From: an uncultured Prevotellaceae bacterium
GTDB taxonomy: Bacteria > Bacteroidota > Bacteroidia > Bacteroidales > Bacteroidaceae
DNA: 64,000 nt
Direction of reading: 5' to 3'
Assembly (NCBI GenBank): GCA_900313615.1
Contig: OMRP01000001.1
Span: forward strand, 248,001-312,000
Made by a program: the position numbers and the translations under genes. Under the pieces are notes generated by a model. That model searched no databases and had not been told where the DNA came from. It worked only from the letters and a program-made list of their open reading frames with translations. Of this stretch, positions 26,772-35,406 are shown piece by piece. Position 1 is the first letter of the stretch. Each line of letters opens with the position of its first letter.

Positions 26772-28049
26772 TCACTTTTCACTCATCACTATTCCCTCTT
26801 CTTCACTTTCTTCTGGGTACAGGAAATCGTTGTAGGGATATTTCTGCACGTGCAACTCGCGTACCTTTTTATATAGCACGTCGCGGAAACCATCGATGTT
26901 CGTCTTCTCCTTGGCTGAAATGAATAAGCAGTTCTCATCCAGACGGGCCATCCATGTGCGTTTCAACTCGTCGAGTGTCACGTTTTCCTTCGTCGGCGGC
27001 GTCAGGTCATCGGGGTCTTTGTCCACCCAACGGTAGGCGTCAATCTTGTTGAACACAATCATTGAGGGCTTGTCGGCGCAACCCAGGTCTTTCAACGTAC
27101 GTTCCACCACCTGTATCTGTTCCTCGAAGTCGGGATGTGAGATGTCCACCACATGTACCAACAGGTCGGCCTCTCGCGTCTCGTCCAATGTCGATTTGAA
27201 TGAGTCGACAAGGTCGGTGGGCAGTTTGCGGATGAAACCGACGGTGTCAGCCAGTAGGAAGGGAAGGTTGCCCACCACCACTTTGCGTACGGTAGTGTCG
27301 AGGGTGGCGAAGAGCTTGTTCTCGGCGAACACGTCGCTCTTTGACAACAGGTTCATCAGTGTCGACTTGCCCACGTTGGTGTAACCCACCAGCGCCACAC
27401 GTATCAGACGACCGCGGCTCTTGCGCTGGGTTGTCTTCTGTTTGTCTATTTCAATCAGTCGTTGTTTCAGTAGGGTGATGCGGTGAAGGATGATACGGCG
27501 GTCCATCTCCAACTGCGTCTCACCAGGACCGCGCAACCCCACGCTACCTTTGCCGCCACCGCTGCCGCTGCCACCGCCCTGACGTTCCAGGTGGGTCCAC
27601 AGACGTTGCAGACGGGGGAGCATATAACGGTATTGGGCCAGTTCCACCTGTGTCTTGGCATTGGCGGTTTGGGCACGCATGGCGAAAATGTCAAGAATGA
27701 GCGACGTGCGGTCGAGTATTTTTACTTTTAGAGCTTGCTCGATATTGCGTATCTGCTTGGCGGTCAACTCGTCGTCGAAAATTACCATTCCTATCTCGCG
27801 CTCTGCCTCTTCTTCCTGGCGGATATATTGGTGAATCTCGTCCAGTTTACCTTTGCCCACATAGGTGGTTTTATTGGGACCACCCACGCGTTGCGTGAAA
27901 CGCTTCACGCAGACGGCACCGGCGGTGTCGGCCAAAAACTCCAGCTCGTCAAGATATTCCTTGGTCTTCGCTTCGTCTTGGTCAGGTGTGATAAGACCTA
28001 CCAGGATGGCGGTCTCGGCCTTGGCTTCGGATAATACGAATTCTTTCAT
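26772..28049 (-). CDS. hflX: GTPase HflX, 425 aa
   Basis: Ribosome-associated GTPase that splits stalled ribosomes after stress. The HflX N-terminal domain has '[19 protein letters not shown]' near residues 54-72. A Gly-rich linker ('[11 protein letters not shown]') precedes '[12 protein letters not shown]'. The G1 motif GYTNVGKST is at 222-230, with G3 '[10 protein letters not shown]' and G4 'NKID' after it. The C-terminus is acidic. Length is normal. Confidence 0.95.
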   Translation of the reverse strand: MKEFVLSEAKAETAILVGLITPDQDEAKTKEYLDELEFLADTAGAVCVKRFTQRVGGPNKTTYVGKGKLDEIHQYIRQEEEAEREIGMVIFDDELTAKQIRNIEQALKVKILDRTSLILDIFAMRAQTANAKTQVELAQYRYMLPRLQRLWTHLERQGGGSGSGGGKGSVGLRGPGETQLEMDRRIILHRITLLKQRLIEIDKQKTTQRKSRGRLIRVALVGYTNVGKSTLMNLLSKSDVFAENKLFATLDTTVRKVVVGNLPFLLADTVGFIRKLPTDLVDSFKSTLDETREADLLVHVVDISHPDFEEQIQVVERTLKDLGCADKPSMIVFNKIDAYRWVDKDPDDLTPPTKENVTLDELKRTWMARLDENCLFISAKEKTNIDGFRDVLYKKVRELHVQKYPYNDFLYPEESEEEGIVMSEK

Positions 28050-28067
28050 TTCTTAAAATTGTCGTTG

Positions 28068-28075
28068 CAAATATA
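28068..28075 (-). promoter_or_regulatory. -7 element for hflX
   Basis: Minus-strand TATATTTG at 28075-28068, about 18 bp before the start codon. No clear -33 TTG is at the usual distance. Confidence 0.45.
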
Positions 28076-28149
28076 CGCATATTATTTTATAATCATTCAT
28101 TTCTGTACTCCAAAAAATGAAGTTGTTCTCTAAATGTCGGAATAACAAC

Positions 28150-28252
28150 AAATAGCTTATTCAAATAACGATAAAAATCAGTTTAAATCAGTCCAATCTC
28201 GTATAATCAGTGTCCAATAATATAGTATTATCAGTGTCCAATAATTTAGTGT
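28150..28252. repeat. Dispersed intergenic repeat, copy 5
   Basis: Shares about 65 bp with 11680-11745, including 'aaatagcttattcaa' and 'cgataaaaatcagtttaaat'. The phrase 'tatcagtgtccaataat' is then itself repeated about 20 bp apart. Confidence 0.65.
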
Positions 28253-28334
28253 TTTCCCCCCTCTAAACCAAGCTAGAAAACTTTTTCCACCGCAAACGTT
28301 TTCGTATTTTTACGACCGAAAAACGTCTTTTTTC

Positions 28335-28365
28335 TTGATTTAAGTCAATTTTAAGATTATCTTTG
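28335..28365 (+). promoter_or_regulatory. Promoter of the candidate small RNA
   Basis: TTG at 28335-28337, a 20-bp spacer, and TATCTTTG at 28358-28365. Both match the consensus, yet no ORF follows before the hairpin at 28447-28477. Confidence 0.65.
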
Positions 28366-28371
28366 CATCGC

Positions 28372-28484
28372 AATTAGGTTGATAATTATAAACCGGTTTT
28401 CAAAGATTTTGACTACATAAGACAAAACTGCTGAAACATTCAATGGAAAATGCCCCGGCGTGATGCCGGGGTATTTTGCGTTTC
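28372..28484 (+). ncRNA. Candidate small RNA or leader of about 110 nt
   Basis: It starts about 7 bp after a strong promoter and ends in a strong stem AAAATGCCCCGGC-gtgat-GCCGGGGTATTTT (28447-28477) followed by 'gcgttt'. The only reading frame is six codons (ATGGAAAATGCCCCGGCG then TGA). nagB starts 225 bp later from its own promoter. I cannot assign it to a known RNA family. Confidence 0.5.
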
Positions 28485-28564
28485 ATACCCTCCATCTGCG
28501 CCTGTTAAACCACCGCCACCGCCAGCTAGTCAAAAAAAAATAATGAAAAAATAGTTGATGATGA

Positions 28565-28594
28565 TTGCGAAAAAAATTTTTTTTTTTACTTTTG
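28565..28594 (+). promoter_or_regulatory. Promoter of nagB
   Basis: TTG at 28565-28567, a 19-bp spacer with a long T-run, and TACTTTTG at 28587-28594. The leader is about 108 nt. Confidence 0.65.
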
Positions 28595-28708
28595 CAGCGT
28601 TGTTTTTTATTGTGAGGACGTTCTTGAGAAGAAGTGGTTAAACAACCCTTTTTTCTCCTCCTTAAAAGCTGAACATCACATTCATTAATAATAAATATCT
28701 ATAACAGT

Positions 28709-29494
28709 ATGAGACTTATCATTGAACCCGACTATCAGAAAATGTCGAAATGGGCGGCCGAGCATGTCATCAGCCGCATCAATGAAGCCAAACCGACGGC
28801 GGAAAAACCCTTCAAACTCGGTCTGCCTACAGGCTCGTCGCCCGAAGGAATGTATGCAGAACTGGTGAAAGCCAACAAAGAGGGTAGGGTGTCGTTCAAA
28901 AACGTCATCACCTTCAACATGGACGAGTATGTTAACCTTCCCGAGGACCATCCCGAGAGTTACCACTCCTTCATGGCCCGTAACCTCTTCGACCATATCG
29001 ACTGCCCCAAAGAGAATATCCATATCCTCAATGGCAATGCCAAAGACCTGGAAGAGGAATGTCGTCACTATGAGCAGATGATTGCCGAGGCAGGGGGCAT
29101 CGACCTCTTCATCGGTGGCATCGGTCCCGATGGACACATCGCTTTCAACGAACCGGGCTCGTCGCTCACTTCACGCACCCGTGTGAAAACGCTCACCACC
29201 GACACCATCATCGCCAATTCTCGATTCTTCGAGGGCGACGTTAACAAAGTGCCCAAGCACGCTCTTACCGTGGGTGTGGGTACGGTGATGGATGCCCGCG
29301 AGGTGATGATTCTCGTCAATGGTCATCACAAGGCCCGCGCTTTGCAGGCCGCCGTCGAAGGTGGTGTGTGCCAGATGTGGACCATCAGTGCGCTTCAGAT
29401 GCACCAGCATGGCATCATCGTTTGTGATGAGCCGGCTACCGACGAACTGAAGGTGAGCACCTATAAGTATTTCAAAGACATCGAAGGTAAATAA
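28709..29494 (+). CDS. nagB: Glucosamine-6-phosphate deaminase NagB, 261 aa
   Basis: Converts glucosamine-6-phosphate to fructose-6-phosphate and ammonium in the cytoplasm. The sugar-phosphate loop '[12 protein letters not shown]' and the active-site blocks 'FNMDEYVNL' (proton-transfer Asp) and '[16 protein letters not shown]' (Asp, His and Glu of the catalytic triad) are all intact. Length is normal. A terminator follows within 7 bp. The next gene downstream encodes a NagB-like domain that lacks these residues. Confidence 0.95.
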   Translation: MRLIIEPDYQKMSKWAAEHVISRINEAKPTAEKPFKLGLPTGSSPEGMYAELVKANKEGRVSFKNVITFNMDEYVNLPEDHPESYHSFMARNLFDHIDCPKENIHILNGNAKDLEEECRHYEQMIAEAGGIDLFIGGIGPDGHIAFNEPGSSLTSRTRVKTLTTDTIIANSRFFEGDVNKVPKHALTVGVGTVMDAREVMILVNGHHKARALQAAVEGGVCQMWTISALQMHQHGIIVCDEPATDELKVSTYKYFKDIEGK

Positions 29495-29500
29495 ACTCAC

Positions 29501-29530
29501 AAAGCCCTGCCCAATCGGGTGGGGCTTTTA
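29501..29530 (+). terminator. Terminator of nagB
   Basis: AAAGCCCTGCCC-aatc-GGGTGGGGCTTTT, a short stem directly after the stop and followed by T-rich sequence. Confidence 0.75.
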
Positions 29531-29669
29531 TGCCTCATAGGCTTGCCTATTTATTCATTTCCCGATTGTTTGAATGAGAAAAAGATGATTGTGATAACAA
29601 TATGATAATAATCATTGATTCTCTCATTCCGTCATTCGGGATAAATAAAATAGTAACCTTAATATTACT

Positions 29670-31661
29670 ATGACCCTCAACATCAATTCTCAAACTATCC
29701 TCAATAAAGTACCCATTGAACTGGTGAAGCCCAAGACCGCCGTCGACCGTTCGGAGATAACGCGCATGGAGAAGGTGCCCACCGAGATATTCCCTTCCAT
29801 TGACGAAGGTGCCGAATATGTGGCCAATTGTTTGGAAGAGGAGATAAAGCGAAGCCAACAACAAAACTCGCGCTTTGTCATGGCGTTGGGAACGGGCAAC
29901 TCGCTCACGCCAGTGTTCAATGAACTGATACAACGCCATAAAAAGGGAGCATTGAGTTTTCACAATGTGTGGGTGTTCAATGCCTACGAGTTTTTTCCAC
30001 TTAATTGCGACAGTAAAAACAGGAGCATCAACCAACTGAGGCAACGTTTCCTCGATCATGTGGATATCAAGCCGGAACATATTTTCTCACCCGACGGCGA
30101 GATGGCACAGGACAGGATGTTGCACCACTGTCGGGAATATGAACAGCGTATCCATGATTGTGGCGGTCTCGATGTGGCATTGTTGGGCATTGGACGGATA
30201 GGCAATGTGGCGGCGAATGAACCGGGTTCAACCGTGACATCGACGACACGGCTGATTCTCAATGAGCGGACCACGCGCGAGGAAATGACACTCAGTTTTG
30301 GCACAGGTGAACAGGTTCCGCCATGTTCCGTCACCATGGGATTGGCAACCATCTTGGCGGCGAGGAAGATATTTATTGCGGCATGGGGTGAGGAGAAAGC
30401 TGCCATCATACGCCAGACGGTGGAAGGCCCCATCACCGATGCCATACCCGCTTCATTCTTGCAAACGCACAACGACACGCAGGTGGTACTCGACATCTCG
30501 TCGGCATCACGCCTCACACGCCTCATCCATCCCTGGTTGGTCACGTCATGCCAGTGGGACGACAAACTGGTGCGGTCGGCATTGGTGTGGCTCTGTCAGG
30601 TGACGGGGAAACCGATTCTCAAACTCACCAACAAGGACTATAACGAAAATGGATTGTCGGAGTTGCTGGCGCTCTATGGGTCGGCCTATAATGCAAACAT
30701 CAAGATTTTCAATGATTTGCAGCATACCATAACGGGATGGCCGGGAGGGAAACCCAATGATGACGACAAGTATCGACCGGAACGGGCATGGCCATTCCCA
30801 AAAAGGGTGGTGGTGTTCTCTCCACATCCAGACGATGATGTCATCTCCATGGGTGGCACGTTGAGGAGACTGGTACAACAGGGGCATGACGTGCATGTGG
30901 CTTACCAGACATCGGGCAACATCGCAGTGGCCGACGAGGAGGTGGCGCGTTTCATGCATTTCATCAATGGCTTCAACCAACTATTTGGCAATGACGAGGA
31001 CCAGGTGATAAAAAACAAATACAAGGAGATAAAGTCCTTCTTGGCCGATAAACAGGAGGGTGACCTCGATACCCGTGACGTGCTTACTATCAAGGGACTC
31101 ATCCGACGGGGCGAGGCTCGCACGGCATGTACGTTCAACAACATACCGCTCAACCACGTGCATTTCCTTGATATGCCGTTCTATGAGAGTGGCAGGATAG
31201 AGAAAAAACCGGTGGGAGAGGAGGACGTACGTATCATCGCCGAACTGCTCGACAGCATACAGCCTCACCAAATCTATGTGGCGGGCGACTTGGCTGACCC
31301 CCACGGCACTCACCGCAAATGTACCGAGGCGGTGTTTGCGGCCATCAGCGCGGCGAAGAAGAAAGGGGCTGCCTGGCTCGATGAATGCCGTGTGTGGATG
31401 TACCGTGGGGCATGGGCGGAATGGGAGATAGAGAACATAGAGATGTGTGTTCCCATGAGTCCTGAGGAACTGACAGCGAAGCGTTATGCCATTCTCAAAC
31501 ACCAGAGCCAGATGGAGAGTGCTCCTTTCCTCGGCAATGATGAACGCCTGTTCTGGCAACGGGCGGAGGACCGTAACCATGCCACGGCAAAGATGTATGA
31601 TGACCTTGGCTTGGCATGTTACGAGGCCATGGAGGCATTTGTCGAATATATTCCTGTTTAG
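29670..31661 (+). CDS. NagB-like domain fused to a PIG-L/LmbE deacetylase, 663 aa
   Basis: Residues about 40-290 align with NagB but the catalytic residues are changed. Where nagB has FNMDEY this has FNAYEF, and where nagB has [11 protein letters not shown] this has GRIGNVAANEP (residues 175-185). The Asp and His are lost and only the Glu is kept. Residues about 378-650 are a PIG-L-type zinc deacetylase with 'HPDDD' at 386-390 and 'DPHGTH' for metal binding. Automatic annotation would call it glucosamine-6-phosphate deaminase; I think the N-terminal part is a non-catalytic sugar-binding domain. Likely substrate: an N-acetylglucosamine derivative (inference). A GH97 gene follows about 140 bp later. 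Confidence 0.85.
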   Translation: MTLNINSQTILNKVPIELVKPKTAVDRSEITRMEKVPTEIFPSIDEGAEYVANCLEEEIKRSQQQNSRFVMALGTGNSLTPVFNELIQRHKKGALSFHNVWVFNAYEFFPLNCDSKNRSINQLRQRFLDHVDIKPEHIFSPDGEMAQDRMLHHCREYEQRIHDCGGLDVALLGIGRIGNVAANEPGSTVTSTTRLILNERTTREEMTLSFGTGEQVPPCSVTMGLATILAARKIFIAAWGEEKAAIIRQTVEGPITDAIPASFLQTHNDTQVVLDISSASRLTRLIHPWLVTSCQWDDKLVRSALVWLCQVTGKPILKLTNKDYNENGLSELLALYGSAYNANIKIFNDLQHTITGWPGGKPNDDDKYRPERAWPFPKRVVVFSPHPDDDVISMGGTLRRLVQQGHDVHVAYQTSGNIAVADEEVARFMHFINGFNQLFGNDEDQVIKNKYKEIKSFLADKQEGDLDTRDVLTIKGLIRRGEARTACTFNNIPLNHVHFLDMPFYESGRIEKKPVGEEDVRIIAELLDSIQPHQIYVAGDLADPHGTHRKCTEAVFAAISAAKKKGAAWLDECRVWMYRGAWAEWEIENIEMCVPMSPEELTAKRYAILKHQSQMESAPFLGNDERLFWQRAEDRNHATAKMYDDLGLACYEAMEAFVEYIPV

Positions 31662-31739
31662 TGACGAGTGACGAGTTCCGAATTTCGAGTTCCAAATTCC
31701 GAGTTCCAAATTCCGAGTGCTGAGTATCTATCCTCCCCC

Positions 31740-31789
31740 TCGGGGGAGTTAGAGGGGGGCTCTATCGGGGGAGTTAGAGGGGGGCTCTA
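31740..31789. repeat. Exact 25-bp tandem duplication, G-rich
   Basis: 'tcgggggagttagagggggg' plus 'ctcta' occurs twice head to tail just upstream of the GH97 gene. It is preceded by an 'attccgagttccaa' short array (about 31664-31725). No -7 box is visible here, so GH97 may depend on read-through from the fusion gene. Confidence 0.8.
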
Positions 31790-31802
31790 ATATATAATAA
31801 TT

Positions 31803-33764
31803 ATGAAAAAGCTATTTCTGTTTCTGTTCGCCTCGCTGTCCATGACAGCTGTAGCTGACAATGTCCAAGTGTCATCACCAGATGGACACATAGTGCTCAC
31901 CCTTTACAACGATGCCGGGCGGGCTGAATATGACATCGCCTACGACAACCATCAGATGCTTACGCGTTCACGTCTGGGGTTCAAGAGTGACCTCGGCGAT
32001 TTCTCGCAGAACCTAACTCTGCAGGAGGTGGAGCGAACTGGTCTCGATTGGAATGTCGAGATGAGCCGTGTGAAAGCGTCTTCCTCTCAGGGTGGGGCCA
32101 ACGGTGTGGTGGCAAACTATGAAAACGCTGACGGACGACGCTTCCAAGTGGAATTCGTAGTGACCAATAGCGATGTGGCTTTCCGCTATATCATTCCCCG
32201 ACCGAAAGAGAACAATCCCAAGTGTGCGGTCATATATGAGGAGACATCGTCGTTCAATTTCCCCACCCAAACCACCACGTTCCTTTGTCCGCAAATCAAC
32301 CCGATGACGGGGTGGGAGCGTACCAAACCATCGTATGAGGAGGACTATACGGCCGACGCGCCACTCACCACGAAGTCACGCTTTGGCGAGGGCTATACCT
32401 TCCCGTGTCTTTTCCGCGTGGGTGATGACGGATGGGTGTTGGTGAGCGAGACGGGAGTGACCAGCGCTTACTGTGCATCGCACCTGTCCGACTACGACGC
32501 GCAAACGGGTTATACCATCGCTTTTCCCATGAAAGGAGAGGGCAATGGCTATGGCAGTGAGTTCGCGGCGGTGCCACTGCGGGCGGAGACTCCATGGCGC
32601 ACCATCACCCTCGGCAATTCGCTAAAACCGATAGTGGAGACAACCATCGTCTACGACCTCGTCGACCCGCTCTATGAGCCGACGACGAAATACCAACCGG
32701 GACGTTATACGTGGAGTTGGCTCATCTGGCAGGATGAGTCAATCAACTACGACGACCAGGTGCAGTTCATCGACCTGGCGGCAAAAATGGGCTTTGAATA
32801 CTGTCTAGTCGATAATTGGTGGGACGAACGCATCGGACGTGAACGTATTGAGGAACTGTCCAACTACGCACAGGCGCGTGGTGTTCACCTCATGCTCTGG
32901 TACAACTCCAACGGGTTCTACAATGATGCCCCACAGACACCACGTGACTGCATGTCTTCGGCCATCGCACGCGACAAGGAGATGCAGTGGTTGCAGCGCA
33001 TAGGTGTGAAAGGCATAAAGGTGGATTTCTTCGGCTCTGACAAGCAGGAAACGATGCGTCTCTACGAGGATATCCTTTATGATGCCAACCGCTACGGACT
33101 GCAGGTCATCTTCCATGGATGCACCATCCCGCGTGGATGGGAGCGGATGTATCCCAATTATGTGGCTTCCGAGGCGGCGCTGGCATCGGAAAATGTGATG
33201 TTCAGTGAGTTCCACGCAAAGAACGAGGGCTTTGAACTGACCATGCATCCTTTCTCGCGTAACGCGTTGGGTGCCTTCGACTGGGGAGGCATAATCTTGA
33301 ACCGATATATGAGTCGTGACAATAAGAGCCGTCACCGTCGGTATACCACCGATACGTTTGAGATGGCGTCAGGCATCGTGCTGCAGACGTCGGTCAACTG
33401 TGTGGCCATGCAACCGAACAACCTAGATGAACTGAAGGATTTCCAACTCGATTTCCTGCGCCAACTGCCCACGACATGGGATGAGACGCGTTTCATCGAT
33501 GGCTATCCCACCAAATATGTGGTCCTGGCCCGTCGACATGGCAACCAATGGTATGTGGCGGGACTCAATGGTACCGACAAGGCGATGACGCTCATCCTCA
33601 ACCTGCCGATGTTTGCTGGACAGACGGTGTGTTGTTACAATGACCAACCCGTGGCCAAGGGTTCTCTCTTCGCCGAACCAGAGATGAAAACCGTCAAGGT
33701 CGACAAACAGGGTCGCATACGCATCACCCTCCAACCCCTCGGCGGCATCATACTAAAAAAATAA
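31803..33764 (+). CDS. Glycoside hydrolase family 97, 653 aa
   Basis: Signal peptide MKKLFLFLFASLSMTAVA. The GH97 N-terminal beta-supersandwich spans about residues 20-280, followed by the TIM barrel from about 300 ('RYTWSWLIWQDESINYDDQ'). 'GIKVDFFGSDKQE' around residues 404-416 puts an Asp (D408) where retaining GH97 enzymes, such as the Bacteroides alpha-galactosidase type, have their nucleophile; inverting SusB-type enzymes lack it. I therefore predict a retaining alpha-galactosidase-like enzyme acting on exported oligosaccharides. The C-terminal all-beta domain ends 'LQPLGGIILKK'. The neighbours (nagB fusion, transporter) fit sugar use. Confidence 0.9.
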   Translation: MKKLFLFLFASLSMTAVADNVQVSSPDGHIVLTLYNDAGRAEYDIAYDNHQMLTRSRLGFKSDLGDFSQNLTLQEVERTGLDWNVEMSRVKASSSQGGANGVVANYENADGRRFQVEFVVTNSDVAFRYIIPRPKENNPKCAVIYEETSSFNFPTQTTTFLCPQINPMTGWERTKPSYEEDYTADAPLTTKSRFGEGYTFPCLFRVGDDGWVLVSETGVTSAYCASHLSDYDAQTGYTIAFPMKGEGNGYGSEFAAVPLRAETPWRTITLGNSLKPIVETTIVYDLVDPLYEPTTKYQPGRYTWSWLIWQDESINYDDQVQFIDLAAKMGFEYCLVDNWWDERIGRERIEELSNYAQARGVHLMLWYNSNGFYNDAPQTPRDCMSSAIARDKEMQWLQRIGVKGIKVDFFGSDKQETMRLYEDILYDANRYGLQVIFHGCTIPRGWERMYPNYVASEAALASENVMFSEFHAKNEGFELTMHPFSRNALGAFDWGGIILNRYMSRDNKSRHRRYTTDTFEMASGIVLQTSVNCVAMQPNNLDELKDFQLDFLRQLPTTWDETRFIDGYPTKYVVLARRHGNQWYVAGLNGTDKAMTLILNLPMFAGQTVCCYNDQPVAKGSLFAEPEMKTVKVDKQGRIRITLQPLGGIILKK

Positions 33765-33787
33765 AGATATTATTCTTCACCTGAAAC

Positions 33788-33818
33788 ACCCTCCCTTCGG
33801 GAGGGATGGGGTGGGTAT
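33788..33818. repeat. G-rich palindromic element upstream of transporter gene
   Basis: 'accctcccttcgggaggg' followed by 'atggggtgggt'. The same design recurs at 43966-43996 (reverse orientation), 48697-48733 and 54851-54881. Confidence 0.55.
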
Positions 33819-33821
33819 TCA

Positions 33822-34769
33822 ATGCTCAATCTCCTAAAAAACTGGACCTTGCCGGTGGCCATGCTGTTCGGAACAGCCGTCTACCTGTTGTTCGCCTTTG
33901 TTCCTGCACTCGATGGCGTGGGGGAGACGCTCGAACCTTTTTTCGACGACATACTCCCATTGTTCATGTTCCTCATCCTCTTCATCACCTTTTGTAAGGT
34001 CGATTTCCATGCCATGCGTCCCGTGGGATGGCATCTATGGGTGGGTATTTTCCAGGTGCTTTTCGTGTTAATCATCTCTGCGTCTATCATCGTTTTCCAC
34101 ATCATTGGCGATAACCTTATCCTTCTTGAGGCATTGCTCACGTGTATCATCGGTCCATGTGCCGCGGCGGCAGCTGTTGTGACGGCCAAACTGGGTGGTA
34201 GCCTGGAGCAGATGACCACATATACCTTTCTCTCCAATTTCATCACGGCCATTCTCGTGCCGGTGTGTTTCCCGCTCATCGATAGGTCGGTGCATCTCGA
34301 TTTCTGGCCAGCCTTCTGGCTCATTCTCTATAAGGTGTGCTTGGTGCTCGTGTTGCCCATGCTGCTGGCATATATCGTCAAACACCGCATGCTCCGTTTC
34401 CACCGTTGGGTGATAGGTGTCAAGGATCTGTCGTTCTACCTCTGGGCGGTGTCATTGGCCATGGTCACGGGCGTCACGTTGCGCAATATCGTTCATGCCG
34501 AGACATCGGTAGGGTTCCTGCTGGTCATCGCTGCCATGGCTTTGCTGCTCTGTCTCATACAGTTTGCCGTGGGACGTTATGTGGGGCATTTCTTCAACCG
34601 AACGCAGGAGGCGGGACAGGCTCTCGGACAAAAAAATACGGCCTTTGCCATCTGGATAGCCTATATGTATTTGAACCCCCTCTCCTCCGTCGGTCCCGGC
34701 TGTTACATCCTTTGGCAAAACTGCGTCAACAGCATCGAACTATGGCAACACCGTAAGAGTGCCGAGTGA
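33822..34769 (+). CDS. BASS/SBF-like membrane transporter, 315 aa
   Basis: About nine to ten hydrophobic segments fill the protein, with charged or polar residues clustered at the loops. 'ALLTCIIGPCAAAAAVVTA' and 'EAGQALGQKNTAFAIWIAY' resemble the two crossover regions of the bile acid:sodium symporter superfamily. Substrate is unknown. ATG 33822 follows the G-rich element and the GH97 gene by 57 bp, so co-transcription is possible. A family assignment from motif layout alone is moderately sure. Confidence 0.6.
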   Translation: MLNLLKNWTLPVAMLFGTAVYLLFAFVPALDGVGETLEPFFDDILPLFMFLILFITFCKVDFHAMRPVGWHLWVGIFQVLFVLIISASIIVFHIIGDNLILLEALLTCIIGPCAAAAAVVTAKLGGSLEQMTTYTFLSNFITAILVPVCFPLIDRSVHLDFWPAFWLILYKVCLVLVLPMLLAYIVKHRMLRFHRWVIGVKDLSFYLWAVSLAMVTGVTLRNIVHAETSVGFLLVIAAMALLLCLIQFAVGRYVGHFFNRTQEAGQALGQKNTAFAIWIAYMYLNPLSSVGPGCYILWQNCVNSIELWQHRKSAE

Positions 34770-34774
34770 TGAGT

Positions 34775-35040
34775 AAAGAAAGAAATCAGCATAATTTGAA
34801 TAATCTTATTTTTTTACATTGAATTTCCATATATTTCCCACAAATTTCCATAAATCTATTTCTGTTTATTTCTGAAATAATTATGTTTATTTCTTGGAAA
34901 AACAATTCACGATAATTTACGGCCAATTCGTGGTAATTCGCGTAAAAAAGATACTAATCTCTTATTTTTTTTACATTGTATTTCCATAAATCTATTTCTG
35001 CTTATTTCTGTAATTATGATTATTTCTTGTAAAGAAACCA
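34775..35040. repeat. Dispersed intergenic repeat, copy 6
   Basis: Contains AATT tracts at 34904, 34914, 34925 and 34935 (10, 11, 10 bp), as in copy 1, and two partly duplicated 'tctatttctg' segments. No gene is visible between 34770 and the tRNA at 35141. Confidence 0.65.
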
Positions 35041-35115
35041 ATTCATTTCTTGCCTCTTCTCTCAATATTATAATTTTTTAATATTTTAATATTTTAATAT
35101 TTCAAAAACTTTCCC

Positions 35116-35123
35116 TACCTTTG
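35116..35123 (+). promoter_or_regulatory. -7 element for tRNA-Val
   Basis: TACCTTTG followed by CA lies 17 bp before the mature tRNA. The -33 region is AT-rich without a TTG. Confidence 0.5.
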
Positions 35124-35140
35124 CATCCGAAATTGATGAT

Positions 35141-35215
35141 AGGGGCGTAGCTCAGGTGGTTTAGAGCGCTACATTGACATTGTAGAGGTCATCGGTTCAA
35201 CTCCGATCGTTCCTA
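35141..35215 (+). tRNA. tRNA-Val (GAC)
   Basis: Folds as a cloverleaf. The acceptor stem AGGGGCG pairs with CGTTCCT (two G-U). The D arm starts TAGCTCAGG, the anticodon stem is CTACA/TGTAG with loop TTGACAT, and the T arm is ATCGG-TTCAACT-CCGAT. CCA is not encoded. The anticodon GAC reads Val codons. Confidence 0.93.
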
Positions 35216-35217
35216 CT

Positions 35218-35244
35218 AAAAAGAAGGCCGAAAGCCTTCTTTTT
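35218..35244 (+). terminator. Terminator of tRNA-Val
   Basis: Perfect 11-bp stem AAAAAGAAGGC-cgaaa-GCCTTCTTTTT with a terminal U-run directly after the tRNA. Confidence 0.9.
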
Positions 35245-35357
35245 CTTTTCCAATCAATCCAGCCCCCTCCAGCTTTATTCAAATTATTCGTGTTCGTGGC
35301 TTCCATCATCGAGGTGTGTTCGCTCCTCTTTTTATATCCATTTTTTTACAGCATTTA

Positions 35358-35388
35358 TTGATTCTTTTTGTTTTTTCCATTATCTTTG
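35358..35388 (+). promoter_or_regulatory. Promoter of the membrane AraC-type regulator
   Basis: TTG at 35358-35360, a 20-bp spacer and TATCTTTG at 35381-35388. It covers the upstream alternative start at 35368, so the later ATG at 35407 is used. Confidence 0.7.
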
Positions 35389-35406
35389 CAGTGCAAAATC
35401 GTTCGT

